Shown here piece after piece: positions 46,746 through 55,106 of a stretch of 64,000 bases of DNA. The notes beneath the pieces were generated by a model. That model was not told where the DNA came from, did not search any database, and saw only the letters and a list, made by a program, of their open reading frames with translations. Numbering within the stretch: position 1 is the first letter of the stretch; every line of letters begins with the position of its first letter. Both the position numbers and the translations under genes were made by a program. Source of the stretch: Bacteroidota bacterium (lineage in GTDB: Bacteria; Bacteroidota; Bacteroidia; Chitinophagales; Chitinophagaceae); assembly GCA_018266455.1 (NCBI GenBank), contig JAFEAJ010000001.1, positions 1 to 64,000 on the forward strand, in the 5' to 3' direction.

Positions 46746-46783
46746 CTCACCCTGCCCCCTCTCCGCGGGGGAGAGGGGGTGAG
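46746..46783. repeat. REP-like GC-rich hairpin between ftsI and murE
   Basis: A perfect 10-bp stem CCCCCTCTCC / GGAGAGGGGG with loop GCGGG, flanked outside by CTCACC on the left and GTGAG on the right. Base composition is very unlike the surroundings. The wording resembles the CTCACCCCCTCTCC-type palindromic elements scattered in many bacterial genomes. It lies in the 75-base spacer of the dcw cluster. Confidence 0.6.
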
Positions 46784-46803
46784 ACACCGTCCAAATACAT
46801 TTA

Positions 46804-48930
46804 TTAATTCAATTCAATTTTTACTATTTGGTTTTTTGCAATTGCCACGCCTGGCTGAACAGATTGCGCCTTCACCTTTCCAACACCATTTGCCGCTACC
46901 CGCAAATTCATTTGCTCAAGCACATATAATGCATCTTTCAATCCCATTCCTTTTACATCGGGCATTAATTGCTTATTGATTATTTCCTTATTCAATACCG
47001 GCTGGTCATTGCTTGCATATAACCTTGCCCAACTGTTGCTGGCCGATGAATCTACGTAGCTGACTTCAAGCGCATTCATCACCATTTTAATTCCTTTTGA
47101 AGAACCCGCATAATAAAAACCCGATCCGTCTTTTTTAATCCCTGCATCAGCCAGCTTTAAATTGTTATCAGGGCTTAAAGCATAAAGCTTATCAGCAATT
47201 TCCCTGAACACAGGTGCGGCGACTTCGCCTCCCATGTGAAACTTGGGGTGCGCTTTTGTTCTTATGACCACAATGCAGCTATATTGCGGTTTATCAAAAG
47301 GAAAATATCCTACAAAAGAAGCCTGGTAAATCCTGGCATCATAGCCAAACTTTCCACCATTGTTGTCGCGACCGGCAACATGTGCAGTCCCGGTTTTTCC
47401 GGCTACAGGGTACAGTGTTCCTTTAAAAGCCTTTCGCCCTGTCCCGTCTGTTGTTACTGCATGCATGCAATCCTGTGCTGCTTTTATGATGTTATCATCA
47501 GCAATTCTGTCTTCCAAGACCTGTGGCTGAAATTCTTTTACAGTTTGCCCGAAATTTTGAATTCGATCTACCAAATAAGGTTTTAGCATTTTGCCATTAT
47601 TGGCAACAGCATTATATAGCATCAAAGTTTGCAGGGGCGTAACCTGGATGGCATAACCAAAGCTCATGGTTACCATGGCATGCAAGCCTTCTGTATTGCG
47701 CCTGAATTTGGGCAGCACCGGCCTTCCTTCTCCCATGAGGTCAATCCCTGTTTTCTCGTCCAGGTGAAACTTGTGCAGGTAGCTTAAAAATTTTTCAGGA
47801 TTGCTGGCAAAAGTTTCATAAGCAATCTTGCTCATCCCCACATTAGAGCTGTGTTCAAAACATTCCTTTACCGTGAGTATAGATTTAGGCTGTCGTTCTG
47901 CGTCAGTCACCATCCTTACGCCCACGAAGGCTTTTCCTGTTGATCCTACATCAACCAAATCATTAAGCTTCATTTTTCCTTCACTCAAAACAGAAAGAAG
48001 AGTTGCCAGCTTTATGGTCGACCCGGGTTCCGTTGCATTTAGCGCATAGTTATAATCTTCCCAATATGTGCCATCATTTTGCCTGCCAAGGTTTGCGATG
48101 GCTTTAATTTTACCGGTACCCACTTCCATTACAATACAAGTGCCATGCTCAGCCTCGTTTTCAGCCATTGATCGCAACAATGCGTTCTCAGTTATATCCT
48201 GGATATTTACATCCAGTGTAGTCACAATGTCTTTGCCATTTACCGGATCAATTTCAGAACCATCTACCGGAGCATATATCCCTGCTGCCATGTAGCGGAC
48301 AAGCCTGCTTCCGTTTTCCCCTTTTAACGCGGTATCATAAGTACGCTCCAGCCCCACATTTTGTGCATTCGATCTTGCAAGGCCTATTGTCCTGTTTGCC
48401 AGTAGCCCAAACGAATTCAATCTTTTGTTCACCACCTCTGCTATAAAACCACTTTTATTTCGCCCTAACCGCACCAAAGGAAACTTCCTGAGTGCCTTAT
48501 ACTGTTCAAAAGAAATATTTTTTTGCAGTTCGTAATACCTGTCATTCTCCTTATAGCCCTTCAGCAATTCGCGTTTATAAACTGCCGCTTTTTGATCCTT
48601 GAATAGATTTGCGAGGCAAAAACTTAATGAATCAAGGTTCTCCTTGAACCTTTTCCCGTTTTTCTCACGCAGCCCGTCAGCGCCAAAATCAATATATATA
48701 TTAAAGAATGGTATTGATGTGCTGAGCATATCTCCATTATCACTATAAATTGTGCCCCTGTCGGCTTCCAGCTGAACTTGTTTTAAATGAAGGCTATCGC
48801 TAAGCCCACGCCAATAACTTCCCTGAATATGCTGAATGTAGAACGCCTTCCCCAGTACGATGAGGCAGAGCAGCCCAATGCCTAAAAAGCACAGGTACAC
48901 CCTCCATAATATGTCGCGCTTTATTTCCAA
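46804..48930 (-). CDS. ftsI: Septal class B penicillin-binding protein (FtsI-like) with PASTA domain
   Basis: A 708-residue division transpeptidase cross-linking septal peptidoglycan with FtsW. One N-terminal membrane helix (about 12-30), a PBP dimerisation/pedestal domain, then the transpeptidase domain with S304-T-I-K307, S361-S-N363 and K512-T-G514. The last 60 residues (MPDVKGMGLKDALYVLEQMN) are one PASTA domain, usual for Bacteroidota. The start appears to be TTG: an in-frame stop lies five codons upstream and no ATG gives the full membrane anchor. Confidence 0.93.
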   Translation of the reverse strand: MEIKRDILWRVYLCFLGIGLLCLIVLGKAFYIQHIQGSYWRGLSDSLHLKQVQLEADRGTIYSDNGDMLSTSIPFFNIYIDFGADGLREKNGKRFKENLDSLSFCLANLFKDQKAAVYKRELLKGYKENDRYYELQKNISFEQYKALRKFPLVRLGRNKSGFIAEVVNKRLNSFGLLANRTIGLARSNAQNVGLERTYDTALKGENGSRLVRYMAAGIYAPVDGSEIDPVNGKDIVTTLDVNIQDITENALLRSMAENEAEHGTCIVMEVGTGKIKAIANLGRQNDGTYWEDYNYALNATEPGSTIKLATLLSVLSEGKMKLNDLVDVGSTGKAFVGVRMVTDAERQPKSILTVKECFEHSSNVGMSKIAYETFASNPEKFLSYLHKFHLDEKTGIDLMGEGRPVLPKFRRNTEGLHAMVTMSFGYAIQVTPLQTLMLYNAVANNGKMLKPYLVDRIQNFGQTVKEFQPQVLEDRIADDNIIKAAQDCMHAVTTDGTGRKAFKGTLYPVAGKTGTAHVAGRDNNGGKFGYDARIYQASFVGYFPFDKPQYSCIVVIRTKAHPKFHMGGEVAAPVFREIADKLYALSPDNNLKLADAGIKKDGSGFYYAGSSKGIKMVMNALEVSYVDSSASNSWARLYASNDQPVLNKEIINKQLMPDVKGMGLKDALYVLEQMNLRVAANGVGKVKAQSVQPGVAIAKNQIVKIELN

Positions 48931-48982
48931 TTGAAAATTTTAAACAACTAAAAAACAAACACAAAACATAGGCCTGTCAAAT

Positions 48983-49318
48983 TCAATTATGCTTATTTTC
49001 AATACTGTCGGTTAAACCAACTGGCGGAGCTGTCAGCTCTTTCAAGCCATAAGGCTCAACAGCTTTTGCCAATTCGCTTTGTTTGCTCCTGAACATCACT
49101 TCACTTTTCAATGTTTTGTATTCGTATTGCATTTCTTTCAGTTCATTCGTTGCCTTATTGATATTGCGAATGGTCTTATCGGCATAATGGCCATTGTATA
49201 TATATACCACTGCAAGCCCGGTCAGGAATAAAAAGAATGGGATATTCTTTACTATCCATTTATTATTGAGCAATTTTTTCCATTCAATTTTCAGTTCTGT
49301 GTTTTGCTGATTGCCCAT
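48983..49318 (-). CDS. ftsL: FtsL-like division protein
   Basis: A 111-residue bitopic protein: a charged N-terminus, one membrane helix (about 26-42, IPFFLFLTGLAVVYIYN), then a coiled coil (NINKATNELKEMQYEYKTLKSE). Size, topology and position between rsmH and ftsI identify FtsL, although sequence identity within the family is low. It should form the FtsQ-FtsL-FtsB-type complex that activates FtsWI. Confidence 0.8.
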   Translation of the reverse strand: MGNQQNTELKIEWKKLLNNKWIVKNIPFFLFLTGLAVVYIYNGHYADKTIRNINKATNELKEMQYEYKTLKSEVMFRSKQSELAKAVEPYGLKELTAPPVGLTDSIENKHN

Positions 49319-49360
49319 GAATGCGTATTGTTTTTTAATTATTTTTTAAAATAAGTATAG

Positions 49361-50317
49361 CTACAATTTTTCAGCAACCCGCAGCTTAGCGCTTCTTGAT
49401 CTTGGGTTTTCTTTCAATTCTTTGTCGCCCGGTATGATCGGCTTTTTTGTTACGGCCTGCAATACAGGTTCGGGAGCAGTTTGCACGAAAGGGTTAGTTT
49501 GTTCTGGTTCTTCGAAAGTGCCTTTTTTAAAAAAAAATTTTACGATCCTGTCTTCCAGCGAATGAAAAGTAATAATGGCTATGCGGCCATCTTTTTTCAG
49601 CAAAGCAGGCGCTTGTTCTAACATTTCCTTTAAGGCGCCCAACTCATCGTTCACTTCAATTCGCAATGCCTGAAAAACCTGGGCAAAATATTTATTAGGG
49701 TTTCCTTTCACAATGCCGCTCATTGCATTTTTAAAATTGCTGATGCGTTTTAAGGATGTTGCATTCCTGGTATGCACAATTGTTTTTGCCAGTGTTTTCG
49801 CATTGGTCACTTCCCCGAATTTTTCAAAAAGTTTGTGCAGTTGCTGTTCGGTGTAGTTGCTTATTACATCGAAAGCGGTCAGTGATTGCCGTTTGTCCAT
49901 CCGCATATCCAGGTCAGCATCGAAACGAATAGAAAAACCACGCCCGCCTTCATCAAACTGGTGGCTGCTCACTCCAAGGTCTGCCAGTATGCCATCAACT
50001 GCTGTAATTTTATGCAGCCGCAAAAAACGCTGCAGGTGCCTGAAGTTGTGCGGCACAAAAACAACACGCTGGTCATTTGGCAGGTTCGCCACAGCGTCAG
50101 CATCCTGATCAAACGCAAAAAGCTTTCCATGTTCATTCAAGTGCTTCAGGATTTCTTTTGAATGGCCCCCGCCGCCAAAAGTGCAATCAACATAAATGCC
50201 GCCCGGCTTTATGCTGAGCGCATCCATCGTTTCCTGAAGCAGCACCGGCAGGTGATAATTGGCAGGCTGGCCAGCTGGCTGATCAGGCTGAGTATTTTTT
50301 TCGTACTCTTTTTTCAT
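49361..50317 (-). CDS. rsmH: 16S rRNA (cytosine1402-N4)-methyltransferase
   Basis: A 318-residue RsmH (MraW) methylating N4 of C1402, the same nucleotide that RsmI (16.9 kb) 2'-O-methylates. SAM motif YVDCTFGGGGHSKEIL, then FDQDADA, GILADLGVSSHQFDEGGRGFSIRFD and ITFHSLEDRIVKFFF are all typical. Second gene of the dcw cluster. Confidence 0.96.
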   Translation of the reverse strand: MKKEYEKNTQPDQPAGQPANYHLPVLLQETMDALSIKPGGIYVDCTFGGGGHSKEILKHLNEHGKLFAFDQDADAVANLPNDQRVVFVPHNFRHLQRFLRLHKITAVDGILADLGVSSHQFDEGGRGFSIRFDADLDMRMDKRQSLTAFDVISNYTEQQLHKLFEKFGEVTNAKTLAKTIVHTRNATSLKRISNFKNAMSGIVKGNPNKYFAQVFQALRIEVNDELGALKEMLEQAPALLKKDGRIAIITFHSLEDRIVKFFFKKGTFEEPEQTNPFVQTAPEPVLQAVTKKPIIPGDKELKENPRSRSAKLRVAEKL

Positions 50318-50364
50318 GGCACCAACAAAATCTAATCAACAATGCAACATATCAACTCACTTCA

Positions 50365-50817
50365 CTACTCATCTTTCATCACTTCGCTTGCAACATTTTT
50401 AAATTCTTCCTGTGAATAGGATTCAAAGAGCTCTTTTTTGTACTTATTAACATCCCAGATTTCTATCCTTTTTCCCATTGACACCAGCACAATATCTTTT
50501 TCCAGTCCAGCATATTCACGGAGGCTTTGGGGCACCAGCAGCCTTCCGGCAGAATCCAATTCCATCATTGTAGCCCCGTTTAGAAAATACCTCTTGAATT
50601 GCCGTACCTTGGTATCAAAATCATTCAGCTTGTTCACCTTTTCAAATAATGGTTCCCAAATTTTTATCGGGTACAGGCTCAGGCATGCTTCAAGCCCACG
50701 ATTAATGACGAATTGGGAGCTCTCTTCAGCAGGCAATTGTTCCTTGAACTTTGCCGGAAGGAGAAAACGACCCTTGGAGTCGACTGTAACCTCATATTCA
50801 CCAAGAAAACCAATCAT
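50365..50817 (-). CDS. mraZ: Transcriptional regulator MraZ
   Basis: A 150-residue protein with two SpoVT/AbrB-like halves: GEYEVTVDSKGRFLLPAKFKEQL at the N-terminus and MMELDSAGRLLVPQSLREYAGLE in the middle. In E. coli MraZ represses the dcw operon by binding repeats with a TGGGN core; no such repeats are visible upstream here, so the binding site must differ. First gene of the cluster; its promoter must lie in 50818-51032. Confidence 0.93.
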   Translation of the reverse strand: MIGFLGEYEVTVDSKGRFLLPAKFKEQLPAEESSQFVINRGLEACLSLYPIKIWEPLFEKVNKLNDFDTKVRQFKRYFLNGATMMELDSAGRLLVPQSLREYAGLEKDIVLVSMGKRIEIWDVNKYKKELFESYSQEEFKNVASEVMKDE

Positions 50818-51032
50818 TTATATACTTTAATATCGAAATTGACAAAAACTTACACAAAATAACACTTTTATACACCAGATTATCAAATTTTTGAAAATTT
50901 AATTTTTCCACAATTTCATTTCGCCGAAAATCAAGCACAGCAAAGCATTTTATTAAATTGAACCTATTTTTTTTGTGACTTAGATGTGCATTGGTGTTAA
51001 TAAATTGTGGGCACCAAAAATCATATTGGCTT

Positions 51033-51442
51033 ATGGCCACAGCAGGCTATTCACGGACTCCATTGATAAAAAAGCTGGGCACCAAGCCGGAAATGAAGGT
51101 GAAATTGGTAAACTGCCTGAAGCATACTTTACTTGGATAGGAAAAAGCATATCGCCACAATTGATAAAAGGAAAAGGAATTCCTGATTTTATCCATCTTT
51201 TTGTCCAGTCCAAAAAAGAATTTGAAAGTGAAATGAAAAAACTGAGGCCATTCTTAAAGTCAAACCCAAAAATCATTATCTGGATTTCCTGGCATAAAAA
51301 AAGCGCAGGCATTCCGACTGATATAATGGAGTTGGACATACGTGGTCATGCATTGCGAAATGGCCTTGTTGATGTGAAAGTTTGTGCAGTGAGCGAGCTG
51401 TGGAGCGGGCTTAAACTGGTTGTTCCAATCGCAAAACGGTAA
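51033..51442 (+). pseudogene. DUF3052 family gene with single-base frameshift
   Basis: ATG 51033 opens a frame reading MATAGYSRTPLIKKLGTK then MKVKLVN, which matches the N-terminus I know for DUF3052 proteins, but it stops at TAG 51138. From 51113 the next frame (-1) continues LPEAYFTWIGKS through VDVKVCAVSELWSGLKLV to a stop at 51442. The join AAC-CTG-CCT needs one extra C where the DNA reads AACTGCCT. Restored length would be 136 residues, normal for the family. No classic slippery heptamer is present. Either a recent mutation or a sequencing error; the function of the family is unknown. A continuous frame starting at 50984 covers the C-terminal part but reads nonsense at its N-terminus. 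Confidence 0.8.
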
Positions 51443-51550
51443 CTGTTATTTTATACATTTGCCGTTTTAATGCAGGGATAGAAAGACAACCATTTCACCT
51501 GCTCCCTTCCATTTATAATGGAAAAAACAACAGCAGCCTGCTGCCTTATT

Positions 51551-52801
51551 ATGGATCCAAAAAAAATTTCCATACTTGATTTTACTTATCACCTTCCGGA
51601 AGAAAAAATTGCAAAGCACCCGCTCCCGGAAAGAGATGCTTCAAAACTTTTGATTTATAACAGAAAGGCCATATCCGAAGGCATATACCGGAATATAGCA
51701 TCGTATATTCCTGCAAATTCGGTGCTCATTTTCAACAACACCAAAGTGGTTGAAGCAAGGCTTATTTTTCAAAAACCTACTGGCGGGCAGATAGAAATCT
51801 TTTGCATAGAACCTGATGACCTGTACAGTGATATATCATCTGCATTGCGGCAACAAGAAAAAGTTTTATGGAAATGCCTGATCGGCGGGGCATCCAAATG
51901 GAAGCCCGGGCAAATTCTTGAGAAGAAGATCAGGCGAGATACAGAAGATGTCATTATGCATGCATCATTTGTAAAAAAACAGGATGACTATTTCCTGATT
52001 GAATTGTCATGGCAGCCTCAAAAGCTATGTTTTGCAGAGATCCTTCATTTTGCCGGCATTATTCCCCTGCCCCCGTATATCAAAAGAAAAACTGAAATTT
52101 CAGATTCGGAAAGATACCAGACTGTGTACGCCAAAAATGAAGGCTCTGTTGCAGCGCCAACTGCCGGATTGCATTTTACAGATCATATTTTTCAAATACT
52201 AACGGAGAAGCACATTCTAAAAGATGAAGTCACCCTCCATGTCGGGGCAGGTACTTTTATGCCTGTTAAATCCGAACTGCTCGCAGGCCACCACATGCAT
52301 TCTGAATTTATAGAAGTCGGCAGGTCTACCATTGAATCGCTCATTCAGCACTGCAATAATTATATCATCCCGATAGGTACTACTTCCCTTCGCACAATAG
52401 AAAGCCTTTATTGGATGGGGGTTAAAACAATGTTGCACTCCGTAACCAGTTTGGAAAACCTCACCATTCATCAATGGGATGCTTATACCTCCAATGCCGA
52501 ACACATCGCTGCAACCAAAGCCTTACAGTCATTGCTTGACTGGATGGAAAAAAACAACCTAAAAAAAATTATTGCCAGAACGCAATTATTAATTGTTCCC
52601 GGGTATGAATTCAAAATAACAAATGCCCTTGTAACAAATTTTCATCAGCCACAATCTACTTTACTGCTTTTAGTCGCTGCCTTGATTGGCGATGATTGGA
52701 GAAAAGTTTATGATTATGCGCTGCATCATGCTTTCAGGTTTTTAAGTTATGGAGATGGTTGCCTGTTGTTCGGGAACTATAAATGCGAAACAGGAAATTA
52801 G
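51551..52801 (+). CDS. queA: tRNA ribosyltransferase-isomerase QueA
   Basis: A 416-residue QueA, which transfers and isomerises the ribosyl group of SAM onto preQ1-modified tRNA to give epoxyqueuosine. FNNTKVVEARL, GSVAAPTAGLHFT, VGAGTFMPV and the C-terminal TNFHQPQSTLLLLVAALIG are diagnostic. ATG 51551 (MDPKKISILDF) starts the conserved part; an ATG 33 bases upstream is in frame and also possible. It converges with the histidine kinase gene, leaving 19 bases. tgt at 10.7 kb acts one step earlier. Confidence 0.94.
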   Translation: MDPKKISILDFTYHLPEEKIAKHPLPERDASKLLIYNRKAISEGIYRNIASYIPANSVLIFNNTKVVEARLIFQKPTGGQIEIFCIEPDDLYSDISSALRQQEKVLWKCLIGGASKWKPGQILEKKIRRDTEDVIMHASFVKKQDDYFLIELSWQPQKLCFAEILHFAGIIPLPPYIKRKTEISDSERYQTVYAKNEGSVAAPTAGLHFTDHIFQILTEKHILKDEVTLHVGAGTFMPVKSELLAGHHMHSEFIEVGRSTIESLIQHCNNYIIPIGTTSLRTIESLYWMGVKTMLHSVTSLENLTIHQWDAYTSNAEHIAATKALQSLLDWMEKNNLKKIIARTQLLIVPGYEFKITNALVTNFHQPQSTLLLLVAALIGDDWRKVYDYALHHAFRFLSYGDGCLLFGNYKCETGN

Positions 52802-52820
52802 AAAACAGGAAAATTGCATA

Positions 52821-54158
52821 TCAAACAGCTGCATGCAGAAACGGGAATTCCATGGTGAACACCGTTCCTTTACCCACAGTACTTTCTACCCGTATCCTGC
52901 CCAAATGGGCGTCTACAATGCTTTTTACATAGCTCAGCCCAAGGCCAAAGCCCTTAACATTATGCACATTGCCGGTATGAGCGCGATAGAATTTCTCAAA
53001 AATCCTTCTTTGAGTTTCTTTGCTCATCCCGATGCCATTATCTTCTAACCGGATAACCAGGTTCTTCTTTGTATTATGTGTAGTAATTTTTATTATCGGG
53101 TTATCTTTCGAATATTTTATTGCATTATCTACCAGGTTTGAAATGAGATTAGTAAAGTGCATTTCATCCAAATCAAGCAAGTCGTTTTTTGCATTTAGTT
53201 GCAGCTCTGCCCTGCCGTTTTTATCCTGAAGTTGCAGGTTAAAATTATCAGCCACATCCTGAATGACCTGGTGCACATGTACAGGCTGTAGATTTAATTG
53301 CAGTTCCTGCCTGTCGAGGAGTGCCGCCTGCAAAATGGTTTCTACCTGTTTGTTCATCCGTTTGTTTTCCTCTTTGATTATCGAGCTGAAATATGCTGAT
53401 TTCTGCTTGTCCTGTGCTACTTTTTCATTTCTTAAGGCATCTACTGCTAAGGAAATCGTCGCCAGTGGTGTCTTGAACTCATGCGTCATGTTATTAATGA
53501 AATCATTTTTTATTTCGCTTAACTTCTTCTGGGTAACCAGTGTCCGGACAGTTATATAAAACGCAAAAATAATCATGAACGTAAAAAATATAGCGCCTGC
53601 AAATTTCCAGTACATCTGCTTTATTACAATATTTTTATAGTTCGGCACCACCAGCGCTAATGCTTCTTCCGAATCAGAAAAACTATTGTCGCTGGGCAAT
53701 TGCAAAAGTTGTACAAACCGCAAATTGTGGATCGAATCTTCGACTGCCTTCACATAACCCTTGGACATCCTTTCAATGTCCATATTGGAAATAAGGGCAA
53801 ACTCAAATTTTGTATCCGCCAGCCCGTATTTTTTAAACGCATTTTTGAATTTGTCTTCAATTTGGGCTTGAGTAAAAATTTGCGCCACCGTAGGGGGTTT
53901 CATCATCTCCAGCATAAACTGTTCCGAAGGCTTAAACAGGGGGCTTGGCCTTAACCTGAGCGAATTGGGGTTGGGCGAAAAACTCTTTTGTTGCATCAGT
54001 TCCTGGCCAACATCCGTCATGACCCCGAAGGTGACCTTGTTGACAAATTCCTGTTGCTTGTTCTCTACCATCGTGAGCATCCAGTTGATCTGGATGTAGA
54101 TGATGCCGATAAGCGACAATGTAATCAGCACTATAATGATCGGGAATACTTTTTTCAA
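52821..54158 (-). CDS. Orphan membrane sensor histidine kinase
   Basis: A 445-residue sensor kinase: TM1 about 5-24, a periplasmic sensor region of about 155 residues without a recognised domain, TM2 about 185-207, no clear HAMP, then HisKA with H226 (NMTHEFKTPLATIS) and HATPase_c with N345 (NLVDNAIKYS), DNGIGM and GFGLGLSYVKSIV. No response regulator adjoins it. The start is TTG directly after an in-frame stop; a nearby ATG (54168) reads into a different frame across an A6 run, so the true 5' end is uncertain. Confidence 0.88.
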   Translation of the reverse strand: MKKVFPIIIVLITLSLIGIIYIQINWMLTMVENKQQEFVNKVTFGVMTDVGQELMQQKSFSPNPNSLRLRPSPLFKPSEQFMLEMMKPPTVAQIFTQAQIEDKFKNAFKKYGLADTKFEFALISNMDIERMSKGYVKAVEDSIHNLRFVQLLQLPSDNSFSDSEEALALVVPNYKNIVIKQMYWKFAGAIFFTFMIIFAFYITVRTLVTQKKLSEIKNDFINNMTHEFKTPLATISLAVDALRNEKVAQDKQKSAYFSSIIKEENKRMNKQVETILQAALLDRQELQLNLQPVHVHQVIQDVADNFNLQLQDKNGRAELQLNAKNDLLDLDEMHFTNLISNLVDNAIKYSKDNPIIKITTHNTKKNLVIRLEDNGIGMSKETQRRIFEKFYRAHTGNVHNVKGFGLGLSYVKSIVDAHLGRIRVESTVGKGTVFTMEFPFLHAAV

Positions 54159-54387
54159 GCGTCAGCATTTAAAGCAACCATGGAATTCCAGGTTGCAAAT
54201 CTATTAAAACAACATAAGGTTTACCAGCATGATGATATTCAGGATCGGTTTTTTTAACGTTGGTTTCACAAAGAAAAGCATTTCAGGCTAAGCTTGCGGT
54301 TTTATAGCTATCTTGTATACAAATAACTTAAATTACGGATAGTTTAACAGCGCCTCATCATTAATGGTTATTTAATTTACATCGCTT

Positions 54388-54939
54388 ATGGAAAGCCCTG
54401 CTCCAGGTGTGTTGCTTATTGCTGACCCTTTTCTAAGGGACCCAAATTTTCTTCGTACAGTCGTTTTTTTGTGCGACCACCAGCAAGAAGGGAGCTTTGG
54501 CTTTGTACTGAACAAAAAATACAACCATACGCTTGAGGAACTGATAAACGGTGCGGATGGGTTGAACATCCCGGTTTATTACGGCGGGCCTGTGCAAGTG
54601 GATACCCTTCATTTTTTACATTACTGTCCAAAAGAAATTCCTGGCGGGAACGAAATAAAAGATGGCGTATACTGGGGCGGCAATTTTGAAACAGCCATCG
54701 AGCAAATAAAAATGGGGAAAGTGGATAAAAGCAAAATCCGCTTTTTTATTGGGTACTCCGGTTGGGCTAACGGCCAACTTGCGGAAGAGTTAAAAGAAAA
54801 ATCATGGTTAACGGTAATGAGCAGCCGAAAACTGATATTTCACAAAAAAATAAACGAAATATGGAAAGATGCGCTTCGCCAACTTGGGGGGGACTATGAA
54901 ATGATGATCAACTTCCCCATTGACCCGCAACTGAACTGA
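54388..54939 (+). CDS. YqgE/AlgH family protein
   Basis: A 183-residue UPF0301/AlgH-like protein. PGVLLIADPFLRDPNFLRTVVFLCDHQQEGSFGFVLNK (split over the first 45 residues) and YYGGPVQVDTLHFLH are typical, as is FIGYSGWANGQLAEEL. The fold is known, but the molecular role is not. It is a stand-alone plus-strand gene, divergent from the histidine kinase across 229 bases. Confidence 0.9.
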   Translation: MESPAPGVLLIADPFLRDPNFLRTVVFLCDHQQEGSFGFVLNKKYNHTLEELINGADGLNIPVYYGGPVQVDTLHFLHYCPKEIPGGNEIKDGVYWGGNFETAIEQIKMGKVDKSKIRFFIGYSGWANGQLAEELKEKSWLTVMSSRKLIFHKKINEIWKDALRQLGGDYEMMINFPIDPQLN

Positions 54940-55106
54940 TTTTCCCTCTTTATTTTGATACCAGCATGGGCAATCCCGATTGATTATCGTTGTGTAGCGC
55001 CTTTCCGAATATGGTTCTTTATTGGGCAATCCTAAGCATCAAAATTAAAGGCGCCACCCTCATTATTGCCTGAAAATAAAACCATTTCTACCAACCGGTA
55101 AATAAT

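Noticed and set aside
33467..50817. Absence of murF, murB and ddl from the dcw cluster as an anomaly
   Set aside because: As far as I know, Bacteroidota dcw clusters commonly lack these genes, which lie elsewhere, so this is expected.
51108..51120. Programmed -1 frameshifting as the explanation for the split DUF3052 gene
   Set aside because: GGTAAACTG does not offer an X-XXY-YYZ slippery heptamer and no downstream stem is obvious; mutation or sequencing error is simpler.
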